Part shown: positions 9,127 to 17,118 of the stretch, piece by piece | How the letters are laid out: each line of letters opens with the position of its first letter | Position numbering within the stretch: position 1 is the stretch's first letter | Source of the DNA: AP-15 sp963785565 | GTDB lineage: Bacteria; Pseudomonadota; Alphaproteobacteria; ATCC43930; CGMCC-115725 | Direction: 5' to 3' | DNA: 64,000 bases | NCBI GenBank assembly: GCA_963785565.1 | Contig: CAWAVV010000013.1 | Location: 310,001-374,000, forward strand | The notes under the pieces: generated by a model | Told to the model about the DNA's origin: nothing | The model's input: only the letters and a program-made list of their open reading frames with translations | Databases searched by the model: none | Made by a program: the position numbers and the translations under genes

Positions 9127-10040
9127 CAGGCGTCGTAGTCGAGCCCGAGCGCCGCGAAGCGCTCACGGTCTTCGCCCCAGTACTGCCGCACCTTGACGAA
9201 CAGAAACAGATGGACCCGCCGCTCCAGCATCTGTTCGAGCTCGGCGCGGGCGCGGGCGCCGATCGCCTTGATCCGCCGCCCGCGATCGCCGAGCACGATA
9301 GCGCGCTGGCTCTGCCGCTCGACATAGATCACCTGCTCGATGCGCACGCTGCCGTCGCGGCGGTCTTCCCAGCCTTCGGTCTCGACGGTTGAGGCGTAAG
9401 GCAGCTCGTCATGGAGTTGCAGAAAGACCTGCTCCCGGGTGACCTCCGCCGCGATCAAGCGCTCCGGCGCGTCCGACAATTGGTCCTCGGGAAACAGCCA
9501 CGGGCCCGCCGGCACGGCGGCAGCAAGGTGCCGCCTCAGATCCTCGACCCCGTCGCCGCTCAGCCCCGAAATCATAAATACCGGGTCGAAGCGGCCTTCC
9601 TTCGACAACGTCGCAGCCAGCCCGAGCAGCGTGTCACGACGCACGAGATCGATCTTGTTCAGCGCCAGGACCGATCTGCGGCCACGCCCGGCGAGGCGAT
9701 CGAGGATGCGCCGCGTATCCCGGTCGACCCCGCGCGCCGCGTCGACCAGCAGCACGGTTTCGTCGGCGTCTTCCGCCCCCGACCAGGCCGCCGACACCAT
9801 CGCCCGGTCCAGGCGCCGCCGGGGCGCAAAGATGCCGGGGGTGTCGACAAAGACGATCTGCGCCGGCCCTTCGATCGCGATGCCGAGCAGCCGGCTGCGC
9901 GTCGTCTGCGCCTTGGGAGTGACGATCGCCAGCTTGCGCCCGACGAGCCTGTTCAGCAGGGTCGACTTGCCGGCGTTGGGCGCGCCGATCAGCGCGACAT
10001 AACCGCAGCGCGTGGATGCTTGTGGTTCCCCCTCAGCCAT
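9126..10040 (-). CDS. era: GTPase Era
   Basis: About 304-residue ribosome-assembly GTPase that binds the 3' end of 16S rRNA. G1 P-loop GAPNAGKST, G2 region KAQTTR, G3 DTPG and G4 NKID are all present. The C-terminal KH domain includes GRRIKAIGARARAELEQML. A GTG at 10046 is also possible, but the ATG at 10040 fits the family start better. The stop codon overlaps the recO start. rnc, its usual upstream partner, is not here; a polysaccharide deacetylase precedes it instead. Confidence 0.94.
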   Translation of the reverse strand: MAEGEPQASTRCGYVALIGAPNAGKSTLLNRLVGRKLAIVTPKAQTTRSRLLGIAIEGPAQIVFVDTPGIFAPRRRLDRAMVSAAWSGAEDADETVLLVDAARGVDRDTRRILDRLAGRGRRSVLALNKIDLVRRDTLLGLAATLSKEGRFDPVFMISGLSGDGVEDLRRHLAAAVPAGPWLFPEDQLSDAPERLIAAEVTREQVFLQLHDELPYASTVETEGWEDRRDGSVRIEQVIYVERQSQRAIVLGDRGRRIKAIGARARAELEQMLERRVHLFLFVKVRQYWGEDRERFAALGLDYDA

Positions 10041-10067
10041 ACGCACGGCGATCAGAGCATACGTTAG

Positions 10068-10970
10068 TCAAGCCGCGTGACGTTTTGCCCAATCGACCAC
10101 CTCGGCGTGGGTCGCGAACCAGACCCCCTTTTGCGCCTTGGCGTGGCGGATGATCTCGTCGAGGATCCATATGCGCGAGCGATAGCCGATGACGTGCGGA
10201 TGCATCGTCAGCTGAAAGAGGCCACCCTCGGCATGCGCCGCGTCGAACTCGCGCCGGAAGATGTCGAATACGTCACCCGGCGGCGTGTAGGGCCGCAGCG
10301 CCGAAAACCGGTTCATCATGAAATAGACCGCGTCGTCGCGCACCCACTCGACCGGCAATTCGACGACCCCGGTCGGCGCGCCGTCGAGCAGCAGCTCGTA
10401 GCAATCCTCGTCCGACATCAGCGAGGAATCGTAGGCGAGCCCCATCTCCTGTTCGATCTCCAGGGTGTGCCGGCTGAAATCCCACGACGGGGTCCGTAAG
10501 CCGACCGGCCGCGCACCGGAAATCTGCTCTAGGGTATCGGCCGAGCGCAGCATCAGATCGCGTTCGGCCTCGTAGGGCAGAACCGAGTTCAGCTCGTGAA
10601 TCCAGCCGTGGATGCCGATCTCATGGCCTTCGGCGATGACCCGGCGCTGCTCGTCCGGGTGGAGGAGGGCGGTCACCGCCGGCACGTAAAAGCTGGCCTT
10701 GACCCCGTATTTCTCGAGCACCTTCAGAATTCTCGGCACGCCGACCCGGTTGCCATACTGACCCCAGGCGAGCCGGCCGATCGAGTTGCCGCCCTCGCGC
10801 AGATCGCTGGTCTCGTGATCGCTGTCGAACGACAGCGCCACCGCGCAGCGCGCTCCGCCCGGCCACTCCGCTGGCCGCAGGCTGCGCCCGGCGCGAACGC
10901 GCTCGACACGCTTGCGCCACTCCTCCTCGGGCCACTGCCACGGTTCAAGATCGGGTTTGCGGGCATTCAT
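10068..10970 (-). CDS. polysaccharide deacetylase family protein (PgdA/HP0310-like)
   Basis: 300-residue NodB-homology (CE4) deacetylase. VALSFDSDHET contains the DD-type metal motif (here DSD), GHEIGIHGWIHE is the HxxxH-type block, GLRTPSWDFS is the catalytic-pocket strand, and LTMHPHVIGYR the C-terminal His strand. The subgroup is the cytoplasmic type without a signal peptide, like Helicobacter PgdA (HP0310); substrates range from peptidoglycan sugars to small amides. The ATG at 10970 was chosen over the tRNA-overlapping upstream frame. It ends 27 bp before era, so the two may share a transcript. Confidence 0.82.
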   Translation of the reverse strand: MNARKPDLEPWQWPEEEWRKRVERVRAGRSLRPAEWPGGARCAVALSFDSDHETSDLREGGNSIGRLAWGQYGNRVGVPRILKVLEKYGVKASFYVPAVTALLHPDEQRRVIAEGHEIGIHGWIHELNSVLPYEAERDLMLRSADTLEQISGARPVGLRTPSWDFSRHTLEIEQEMGLAYDSSLMSDEDCYELLLDGAPTGVVELPVEWVRDDAVYFMMNRFSALRPYTPPGDVFDIFRREFDAAHAEGGLFQLTMHPHVIGYRSRIWILDEIIRHAKAQKGVWFATHAEVVDWAKRHAA

Positions 10971-11017
10971 GCCGTCCTCCTCGTCGGTCCTTCGGCCAGC
11001 GGCGAGGGAGACGGGAT

Positions 11018-11094
11018 TGGTCGGAGCGGAGAGATTCGAACTCTCGACCCTCAGCACCCCATGCTGATGCGCTACCAGGCTGCGCTACGCTCCG
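11018..11094 (-). tRNA. tRNA-Pro (anticodon GGG)
   Basis: A 77-nt cloverleaf on the minus strand. The acceptor stem CGGAGCG pairs with CGCTCCG, the D-loop contains AGCCTGGTAGCGC, the anticodon stem TCAGC/GCTGA encloses loop ATGGGGT (anticodon GGG at 11060-11058), and the T-arm contains GTTCGAATC. The 3' CCA is encoded. It is 47 bp upstream of the deacetylase gene. Confidence 0.95.
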
Positions 11095-11246
11095 ACCGGG
11101 GCCACTCCCGCCGAAGCGCCGATGATAGTCGCCCGCAACCTGCGGCGCAACCGGCCGGGACCGCTAATAACATCGCGAGCGCCTGTCGTTCCTCGCAATC
11201 GGCCAGTGCGGAGTGTTTTGCCCCTCAACAAACAAATTTGTCGGAG

Positions 11247-11262
11247 TGTGAACGGCCTCACA
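11247..11262 (+). promoter_or_regulatory. CRP-like palindrome TGTGA-N6-TCACA (site 1)
   Basis: Perfect TGTGA-ACGGCC-TCACA, extended by one pair to GTGTGA/TCACAC, centred about 108 bp upstream of the 103-residue hypothetical gene at 11363. It is one of four such sites in this window. Binding by a CRP/FNR-family protein is inferred from the E. coli CRP consensus. Confidence 0.65.
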
Positions 11263-11362
11263 CCCTCGACCCCTTCCCGGAACCATATTGCTCGGCGTGG
11301 GCGTATGGATATCCCTGTGGCAAATGTCCGCCACCTAGTCTTGGCCCAATCGGGAGGCGACC

Positions 11363-11674
11363 ATGTTTACAATTACGGGTACTGTCGGAAGCAGCGGAAA
11401 GTATCTCGTCACCGGGATACCGGTCGATACGGAGTCTCATGCCGTCTTGAAGATCGCGTTCGAGAACAATACCTCCGGCACCAATCTCGGTCTCTTTGCC
11501 GGCACCGATGCCCAGTTCGCCTCGGGAAGCGGCGGACTGCAGCTATCGGATTCAGGTGGTCCCGGTTTCAAATTTTTGACGATCATCGATACCCATAAGC
11601 TTGCGAGCAAGATCATCTTCGTCCGCCGCGAGGTCGGCTCCGCGAACTCGCAGTTCACGCTAACGGTCGATTAG
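11363..11674 (+). CDS. hypothetical beta-rich protein
   Basis: 103-residue protein with no signal peptide and no family I can name. Alternating hydrophobic and polar residues, with many Gly/Ser/Thr (LFAGTDAQF, GGLQLSDSGG, FTLTVD), suggest a small beta-sandwich. GGGAGGCGACC precedes the ATG, giving a good ribosome binding site. A perfect CRP-like palindrome sits about 100 bp upstream, as it does before another small unknown gene at 59556, which hints at a shared regulon rather than shared sequence. Confidence 0.65.
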   Translation: MFTITGTVGSSGKYLVTGIPVDTESHAVLKIAFENNTSGTNLGLFAGTDAQFASGSGGLQLSDSGGPGFKFLTIIDTHKLASKIIFVRREVGSANSQFTLTVD

Positions 11675-11808
11675 CGCGACCTCCTGGCGACAGGCGCTTG
11701 CCTCTCACGGGCGCCATCGCAGCAAGCCGGGCTTGAGTGCGGTTGGGCTGGCGGGAGGCTCCGCGGCGTGGCAAGCTGTCGATCTTCTCGAAACCGACGA
11801 GGGCGGCC

Positions 11809-12177
11809 ATGAAGATCGAACGCATAGACCATCTCAACATCACTGTCGCCGATATCGACCGCAGTGTGGAGTTCTATAAGCGCGTGCTCGGAATGGAGAT
11901 CGAGAGCATGAGCGAAGGCCGCGCGGCGCTGCATTTCGGCCAGCAAAAAATTCATCTCGACGCCGCCGGCGGCCCGATGACGACGAGCGGCGAAAAGCGG
12001 ATGCCGGCGCACATCTGCTTCATCACCGAGGCGCCGATGGGCGAGGTCGCGGCCCATCTCGAACAATGCGGCGTGCCGGTGCGGATGCAGGGACCGCGCG
12101 CCGGGGCGATCGGCACGATCCAATCGGTCTATATCGACGACCCGGACCAGAACTCAATCGAGATCTCCTGCTATTGA
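11809..12177 (+). CDS. VOC-family (glyoxalase/dioxygenase fold) protein
   Basis: 122-residue single-domain vicinal-oxygen-chelate protein. IDHLNITVADIDRSVEFY is the first beta-alpha-beta unit with its metal His, followed by RVLGMEI, INKIHL-like KIHLDAAG, and the closing DPDQNSIEISCY with the metal Glu near the C-terminus. Such proteins are lyases, dioxygenases or resistance proteins; the substrate cannot be assigned. The ATG at 11809 was chosen because the fold begins there. It appears to be monocistronic. Confidence 0.85.
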   Translation: MKIERIDHLNITVADIDRSVEFYKRVLGMEIESMSEGRAALHFGQQKIHLDAAGGPMTTSGEKRMPAHICFITEAPMGEVAAHLEQCGVPVRMQGPRAGAIGTIQSVYIDDPDQNSIEISCY

Positions 12178-12264
12178 TTCTAGCAGGATTAACCAGCGCG
12201 CTGCGGTTGGTTTGAAGGAAATGTGGTACGATATGCATGAACTGGCGCATGGTGGAGGCTTATA

Positions 12265-13704
12265 ATGCCCAAACCCGATTCGTATCGTGCGACTGCCGAA
12301 CCGAGGGGACTCTACTACCTGGTATGGCGTCTTTTCTGGCCCGTTGTGGTCACTATAATCTTTCTGCGGCACCCTGGGAGCCTCGGTCTGCGCCCCCCTT
12401 CAACGCCGACGATTAAAGCCCTTCCGCGGTTAGATCGTGTAAAGTATAAGAAGTGGTGGAGGAACTACATATGGAACGGAACCCGGATTGCAATTGGGAC
12501 CGGTCGCGGCGAAGTAAACGGGCTTGCTCACCTAGCGCTAGCGACTTACCTACTGATAATTGGTGTTATTTTTAGTCTGAACTACAGAGGGCTTGAGTTG
12601 GGCTTGCTTTTGTCCCTAACGAGTGTTGTGATATTCTATGTTACTGGTTGCTATGGAGTATATCTCGCGTATCTTGCATTACGCAGTCTCCCGCCGGATG
12701 AGTACGCCCGTATCGCAATATCCGGAAAAACGTCTGCCGACCTGTTTCGTACGCTAGCTTACGAATTGCGTATGGCAGCCGAAGCATTCATCGAAGATAC
12801 AAAGGTTTTTGCTTCATACCTAGAGGGGCTGATTTATAATGGGGCGCTCGAACCTGTTAAACTTCGAGAACTGGAATCAAATCGGTCAGACTTGGAAGTA
12901 TCTTTGAAAGCCCTAACAAATCGGTTGACCGCGTTTGATGAAAGCATCGAGCGCTTGATCGCCCTAACAGATCTTGCAGTAGATCGCCTTGGCCTACCAA
13001 AACAACGGCTCTGCGGACACCTTCTCCAATATAATCCCGACCAGCACCACAAAAGATCGGCATCATACGCCCGCTATTGGGAAAAAATGTTGCACGCTCT
13101 TCGTGATCCTCAGGATAGGACTACCATTTTGCGTTACGCTAATGGTTGTCGCGCGATCCACGAGAGCTTCTTAAAACGAATTCACAGTCTAGATCAATTT
13201 TTTCTTGCAGAGGATTACATGTATGCCTATATTCGCCGCATTTTCTCACAACATACGACCTCCGGCACGGTAATAGCTTACTCAGAGGCCATAACACACC
13301 TTGTGACAACCTCTAAGAGGGCTTGTCTCAGCGACGGAACTAAGCCCTTAAATGCCAATCAGCCGTATAAAGATCTAGTTTCGGCATTGCAATTCCTCAA
13401 TCGGAAACAACGCACTCATGCGGGAGTTGATGTACATCATACTTGTGTACGAATAATAGAGGAGGCTGCTTCCACAATAAAGGTTGATGAGAAAGGGCTA
13501 AAAGCCGCGGCAGAGATGATCCTTCCTCAATTCAAGGTACTCGATGAGAATCCTAATGAGTTTCGGTTAGTCGAAGGCGCAGCGGACGGCAGGGATAATT
13601 TGGACGAATATTTAAACGCCTGGGAGTTGGTTGAATTCATCGTTCAAAACGAAATCGAACTCAAGCAGAGAGAAAATCAGAGACAATTTTATCGCGTATG
13701 TTGA
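12265..13704 (+). CDS. hypothetical membrane protein, probable N-terminal half of an eIF2B-like unit
   Basis: 479 residues, not recognised as a known family. Two or three membrane segments lie in the first 150 residues (VVVTIIFLRH; ALATYLLIIGVIF; LTSVVIFYVTGCYGVYLAY). A long soluble helical region follows, with a charged heptad-like stretch around residues 195-240. The start has a strong GGTGGAGG site. GC is visibly lower than the flanks, with stretches near 40%, suggesting transfer. The end overlaps the next frame by 74 bp. The last part (VSALQFLNRKQ onwards) resembles the helical N-terminal domain of eIF2B-type proteins, so the two frames may be one gene split by a +1 shift. Confidence 0.65.
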   Translation: MPKPDSYRATAEPRGLYYLVWRLFWPVVVTIIFLRHPGSLGLRPPSTPTIKALPRLDRVKYKKWWRNYIWNGTRIAIGTGRGEVNGLAHLALATYLLIIGVIFSLNYRGLELGLLLSLTSVVIFYVTGCYGVYLAYLALRSLPPDEYARIAISGKTSADLFRTLAYELRMAAEAFIEDTKVFASYLEGLIYNGALEPVKLRELESNRSDLEVSLKALTNRLTAFDESIERLIALTDLAVDRLGLPKQRLCGHLLQYNPDQHHKRSASYARYWEKMLHALRDPQDRTTILRYANGCRAIHESFLKRIHSLDQFFLAEDYMYAYIRRIFSQHTTSGTVIAYSEAITHLVTTSKRACLSDGTKPLNANQPYKDLVSALQFLNRKQRTHAGVDVHHTCVRIIEEAASTIKVDEKGLKAAAEMILPQFKVLDENPNEFRLVEGAADGRDNLDEYLNAWELVEFIVQNEIELKQRENQRQFYRVC

Positions 13705-14383
13705 AGACGTGCAGAGAAAAATGCCAGCAAATGAGCATAATATCGTGTTTGTTACCCACGGATACAGCAAAACAGTAAGAGAGGTGTTGAAACGATATAT
13801 CAAATCAGCAACGAGTCCAAGTACCTCCAATGCACCTATGATTTTCATGCTCGCTAAGAACGAGGACGAAACGAATGATGCGAGTACTTTGGGTATCGAG
13901 ATAATTGAGCGATTACCAGCTCGGCTTAGACCCTCGATTGAAATCTCCATTGGCGACAAGGACTTTCTAATCGGGGTGCTATCCGACAAGGACTTGGTCG
14001 TTGTTTTGCTCGGTGCAGAATGTTACGATAGCTCCGGCCGCGTTGTTCATGCGCGGGGGGCCAAACAAGAGGTCGAACAAATGAGGAATGAATGCAAACG
14101 TAATGGAATTCAAATGAAAGTCGTTGTGGTGGCCGAAGAATATAAGAAAATTGATCGTAAAAACGGCACCCTCCTTGGCAATAAAAAATTATTTCGCACC
14201 AATCTCTCGGGGTTGGACGTGTATAACCGCGGAACAGTGCAATGTATTATCTCCGACGCTGAGGTTCGACTGTTCGATGAGCCTGATATAATTCCCTTTC
14301 AGCCAGAACTTACCTATGGTGGTGCCGTCGTCGAGGGCGAGCCGACGGTGGCGGAAGTGAGCCCCGATGTTTCCGAAGCGTGA
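13631..14383 (+). CDS. eIF2B alpha/beta/delta-like (ISOCOT-fold) protein
   Basis: 250 residues resembling the catalytic or ligand-binding half of eIF2B-alpha, methylthioribose-1-phosphate isomerase and ribose-1,5-bisphosphate isomerase proteins. IVFVTHGYSKTVREVL matches the ILTHxYSxTVxxVL strand, LVVVLLGAECYDSSG the family's VGADxV strand, and VVVVAEEYK the VxAExxK strand. The reported first codon is TTG inside the upstream gene, without a convincing ribosome binding site; an in-frame ATG lies at 13721. The helix REKIRDNFIAYVEDV before ATG 13721 belongs to the fold, so translation from upstream, or fusion to the previous frame, is likely. Role unknown. Confidence 0.65.
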   Translation: MNSSFKTKSNSSREKIRDNFIAYVEDVQRKMPANEHNIVFVTHGYSKTVREVLKRYIKSATSPSTSNAPMIFMLAKNEDETNDASTLGIEIIERLPARLRPSIEISIGDKDFLIGVLSDKDLVVVLLGAECYDSSGRVVHARGAKQEVEQMRNECKRNGIQMKVVVVAEEYKKIDRKNGTLLGNKKLFRTNLSGLDVYNRGTVQCIISDAEVRLFDEPDIIPFQPELTYGGAVVEGEPTVAEVSPDVSEA

Positions 14384-14590
14384 AGTTTCCGGTCCGATGG
14401 CAAGGGCCTTAACAGCTAAGCTGTCGGTACTCTCGGTAGTTGGCTCCGAGAGGTTGACATCCGTCGACGCTTGCTACCGGCATCCGAATTTGCTGCATCA
14501 CGATGGCGGAATCCCGTTGATGATGATCAATAGCACGGCGACCATTATAGGCGGACCAGGCATTTACTACAATGCCCGGCTGAGCCAGCC

Positions 14591-15916
14591 ATGACCCAGG
14601 ACGCTCAGGGACATTACCTCTCCGGCGCGACGGTGGAGGCGGCATCCGCATACGATCAGGCGGTGCGGGCGTTCAACCTGGTTCACGGCGACGCGATCGG
14701 TCTATTCGACGCGGCGCGCGAGGCCGCGCCCGACTTCGCGATGGCATATCTGGGCAAAGCGTGGGTGTACGCCGTGGCCAATGACCCTGGCCTGATGACC
14801 CAGGCCAGGGCGCTGGTCGAAACCGTCCGGCCCTTGAGGTTGAACGAACGCGAGCAAGCCCACCTCGCCGCCCTGTCACATCTGGTCGAGGGCGCCCGGG
14901 CCGCCGCTGTTGCGGTGCTCGACCGCCACCTGATGCATTATCCGTTCGACCTTGTGGCGCATCAGGCTGCGGCGCTGATCGACGGGTTTCTGGGGCGCTT
15001 CCCTTGGGTTCGAGATCGGTCGGCGCGAGCCCTGCCATTGTGGTCCAGGGACCAGCCGGGCTACGGCACCCTGTTGGCTTTCCACGGGTTCGGGTCGGAG
15101 GAAGCCGGCGACTACGCCCGCGCCGAGGATGAATCACGCGCCGCCGCCGAACTCGAACCGTTGAGTTTCTGGCCGCATCACACTGTGGCCCACGTAATGG
15201 AAATGACCGGGCGCCCGGAAGACGGGTTGGGGTGGATGGCGGCGCGAGAGGCATTGTGGTCGACCCCCGGCCACATGAACCAGGTCCATATCTGGTGGCA
15301 CAAGGCGCTGTTCCACCTCGAACTCGGGCAATACGCCGCCGCGCTCGCGCTCTATGACGGCCCGATGCGGACCACACAACGCCCGGTCGCCCTCAGCCTC
15401 ACCAACGCCACCGCACTGCTGTGGCGGCTCGACACGCTCGGCGTTGACATCGGCGAGCGCTGGCGGGAGCAGGCGGATCTGTGGGAGAACCACGCCGACG
15501 GGAAATGCCTCGTCTTCGCCGATATCCACGCCGCGATGGCCGAGTTGCGCTCGGGCCATGTCGCGCGGGTCGAGCGGCGGCTCGAGGCGATGCGGCAGAC
15601 GGCGGCCAGCGGCGTCGAAGCGGCCGGCCTCTATCGCACCGTCGGGATTCCGGTGGTCGCGGGCCTCGCCGCGTTCCACCGCGGCGCCTATGCCGAGGCG
15701 GTCGAATTGCTGCTGCCGGTTCGCGTCGATCTATGGCAGATCGGCGGCAGCCACGCGCAACGCGACGTCGTCGACTGGACATTGACCGAGGCGGCGCTGC
15801 GCGCCGGTCTGCGTGACGTCGCCTTGTCGCTCGCCCACGAGCGACTTGCGGCCCGCCCGCGCAGTGCCCCGAACCGGCGCTTTCTCCGCCATGCCGAGGA
15901 AATCGATCCGGCATGA
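14591..15916 (+). CDS. TTC38-type tetratricopeptide repeat protein
   Basis: 441 residues of alpha-helical repeats. The central block PHHTVAHVMEMTGRPEDGLGWM followed by HMNQVHIWWHKALFHLELGQY matches the TTC38 (tetratricopeptide repeat protein 38) family, where His/Trp-rich helices recur. It is cytoplasmic with no signal peptide. Family members are of unknown biochemistry; bacterial ones are often near catabolic genes. GC returns to the chromosomal norm here, so the gene is probably not part of the lower-GC island before it. Confidence 0.78.
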   Translation: MTQDAQGHYLSGATVEAASAYDQAVRAFNLVHGDAIGLFDAAREAAPDFAMAYLGKAWVYAVANDPGLMTQARALVETVRPLRLNEREQAHLAALSHLVEGARAAAVAVLDRHLMHYPFDLVAHQAAALIDGFLGRFPWVRDRSARALPLWSRDQPGYGTLLAFHGFGSEEAGDYARAEDESRAAAELEPLSFWPHHTVAHVMEMTGRPEDGLGWMAAREALWSTPGHMNQVHIWWHKALFHLELGQYAAALALYDGPMRTTQRPVALSLTNATALLWRLDTLGVDIGERWREQADLWENHADGKCLVFADIHAAMAELRSGHVARVERRLEAMRQTAASGVEAAGLYRTVGIPVVAGLAAFHRGAYAEAVELLLPVRVDLWQIGGSHAQRDVVDWTLTEAALRAGLRDVALSLAHERLAARPRSAPNRRFLRHAEEIDPA

Positions 15917-16329
15917 AGTAGGCAGGCCCGGTCTCGGAGAAAGCCGCAATGCTCCGCGCGCCTTTCAGTCCCACGCTTCCTTAAATCCAGCGCTGTGCCG
16001 GCTAGTGCATTGCTGGCAAGGCAGGAGGGGAAGGTGTTGACCGGGTGCTGACCCCAGGTGCCGGGTCCCAAACTATAAATTGACACTCGCCGCGTTTACT
16101 TCCCCGCCGCGATAAAAGCACTTGACAAATTTTTGTCTTTAATTGTGCCCCGAACGGGCGAAGAATTTATGTCGCCATTTAGATTAAAATTGAACTAAGC
16201 GTCGGCAGGTGGCGCAGTAACACCATCCAGGATCTTTGAGATTCACAGGAGGTGATCAAAATTTAATCTACGGGAAACATTTTCGTTCCAAACTTCCGGT
16301 GCGGGGACCATCTTTTCGCGGAACGTGAC
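15917..16329. other. AT-rich leader upstream of the Ig-like secreted protein
   Basis: About 410 bases without a gene and with markedly lower GC. TTGACA hexamers occur near 16081 and at 16122, so a promoter is likely here, but I cannot fix a -10 box. An isolated, perfect anti-16S sequence lies at 16247-16257. Confidence 0.45.
16247..16265 (+). promoter_or_regulatory. orphan perfect Shine-Dalgarno with five-codon mini-ORF
   Basis: AGGAGGTGATC is the exact complement of the 16S rRNA 3' end, but no gene starts within range. GTG ATC AAA ATT TAA (16252 onwards) would encode a four-residue peptide. The next gene begins at 16330 with a weak site of its own. It could be a ribosome standby or leader device, or a relic. 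Confidence 0.4.
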
Positions 16330-16998
16330 ATGTTAAAACGCCTGTTCTTACTCGCGGCACTCGTCCTCCCGGCGGCACATGCTCAAGCCACAGGCACGCT
16401 GACAATCAACGTCATCGGGAAATCCACCGTCGCGAACACCGCTGCCTTTGGCACCGTCGTCGATGCCCTCTGGCCGGTCAACGCCGTCACCGGCGCAAAG
16501 GTATCCGGGGTTACTTGGTCGCTAAACAACCCCGATTTCTATACCGACTTTTTCGGCGACCTTCATACCAAATGGGACAGCATCATCTCCCCCGGCCCTC
16601 AGGCTATGACGATCACCGCTTCAGCGCCGGGTTATACACCCGCATCCAAACCGTTGACCGTCACCGTGACAGGCACCATGGCGGCCCAGCAGATGCTTGT
16701 CACCACCACCCAAGTGGGGCCGGTTTACGATAACTCGCCGCCGGTGACGATCGCTTATTCCGTGGTTGTCTCGCAAGAAGACGGGACCATCGGCAATCTG
16801 GCCGGAGGCGTCACCTGGACCAGCGATAACCTGAACTTCAAGGTCAGCAACACCAATACGAACGCCGGCACCTATTATCTGACGACGACGTGGGCGGGCA
16901 CGATCGCGGCCGGCCCGCAGACCATCCACCTGACCGCCTCGGCCCCCGGCTACACCACCGCGGATGCCGCCGTCACTGTGCAAGTGCTGGCCCGTTGA
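16330..16998 (+). CDS. secreted protein with two Ig-like repeats
   Basis: 222 residues with a Sec signal peptide (KRLFLLAALVLPAAHA, cleavage near AQA). The mature protein holds two related beta-sandwich repeats of about 95 residues: the first has SGVTWSLNN ... GPQAMTITASAPGYT, the second GGVTWTSDN ... GPQTIHLTASAPGYT. Each ends in a TVTV-type strand, the pattern of bacterial Ig-like/invasin-like domains. There is no anchor or catalytic motif, so it is probably a periplasmic or extracellular structural or adhesive protein. Family assignment rests on repeat pattern only. Confidence 0.7.
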   Translation: MLKRLFLLAALVLPAAHAQATGTLTINVIGKSTVANTAAFGTVVDALWPVNAVTGAKVSGVTWSLNNPDFYTDFFGDLHTKWDSIISPGPQAMTITASAPGYTPASKPLTVTVTGTMAAQQMLVTTTQVGPVYDNSPPVTIAYSVVVSQEDGTIGNLAGGVTWTSDNLNFKVSNTNTNAGTYYLTTTWAGTIAAGPQTIHLTASAPGYTTADAAVTVQVLAR

Positions 16999-17118
16999 CC
17001 TCCTAGCCTTGAGTCACTTCGGCGGGAAGAGGGTCAAGGAAAGTTCGTGCATGCGGGTTGCCCGGCGCTGTGGCTAAATAGAGCGATAGAGTGCCGCCGC
17101 TCGCTGGGGACTGCGCCA

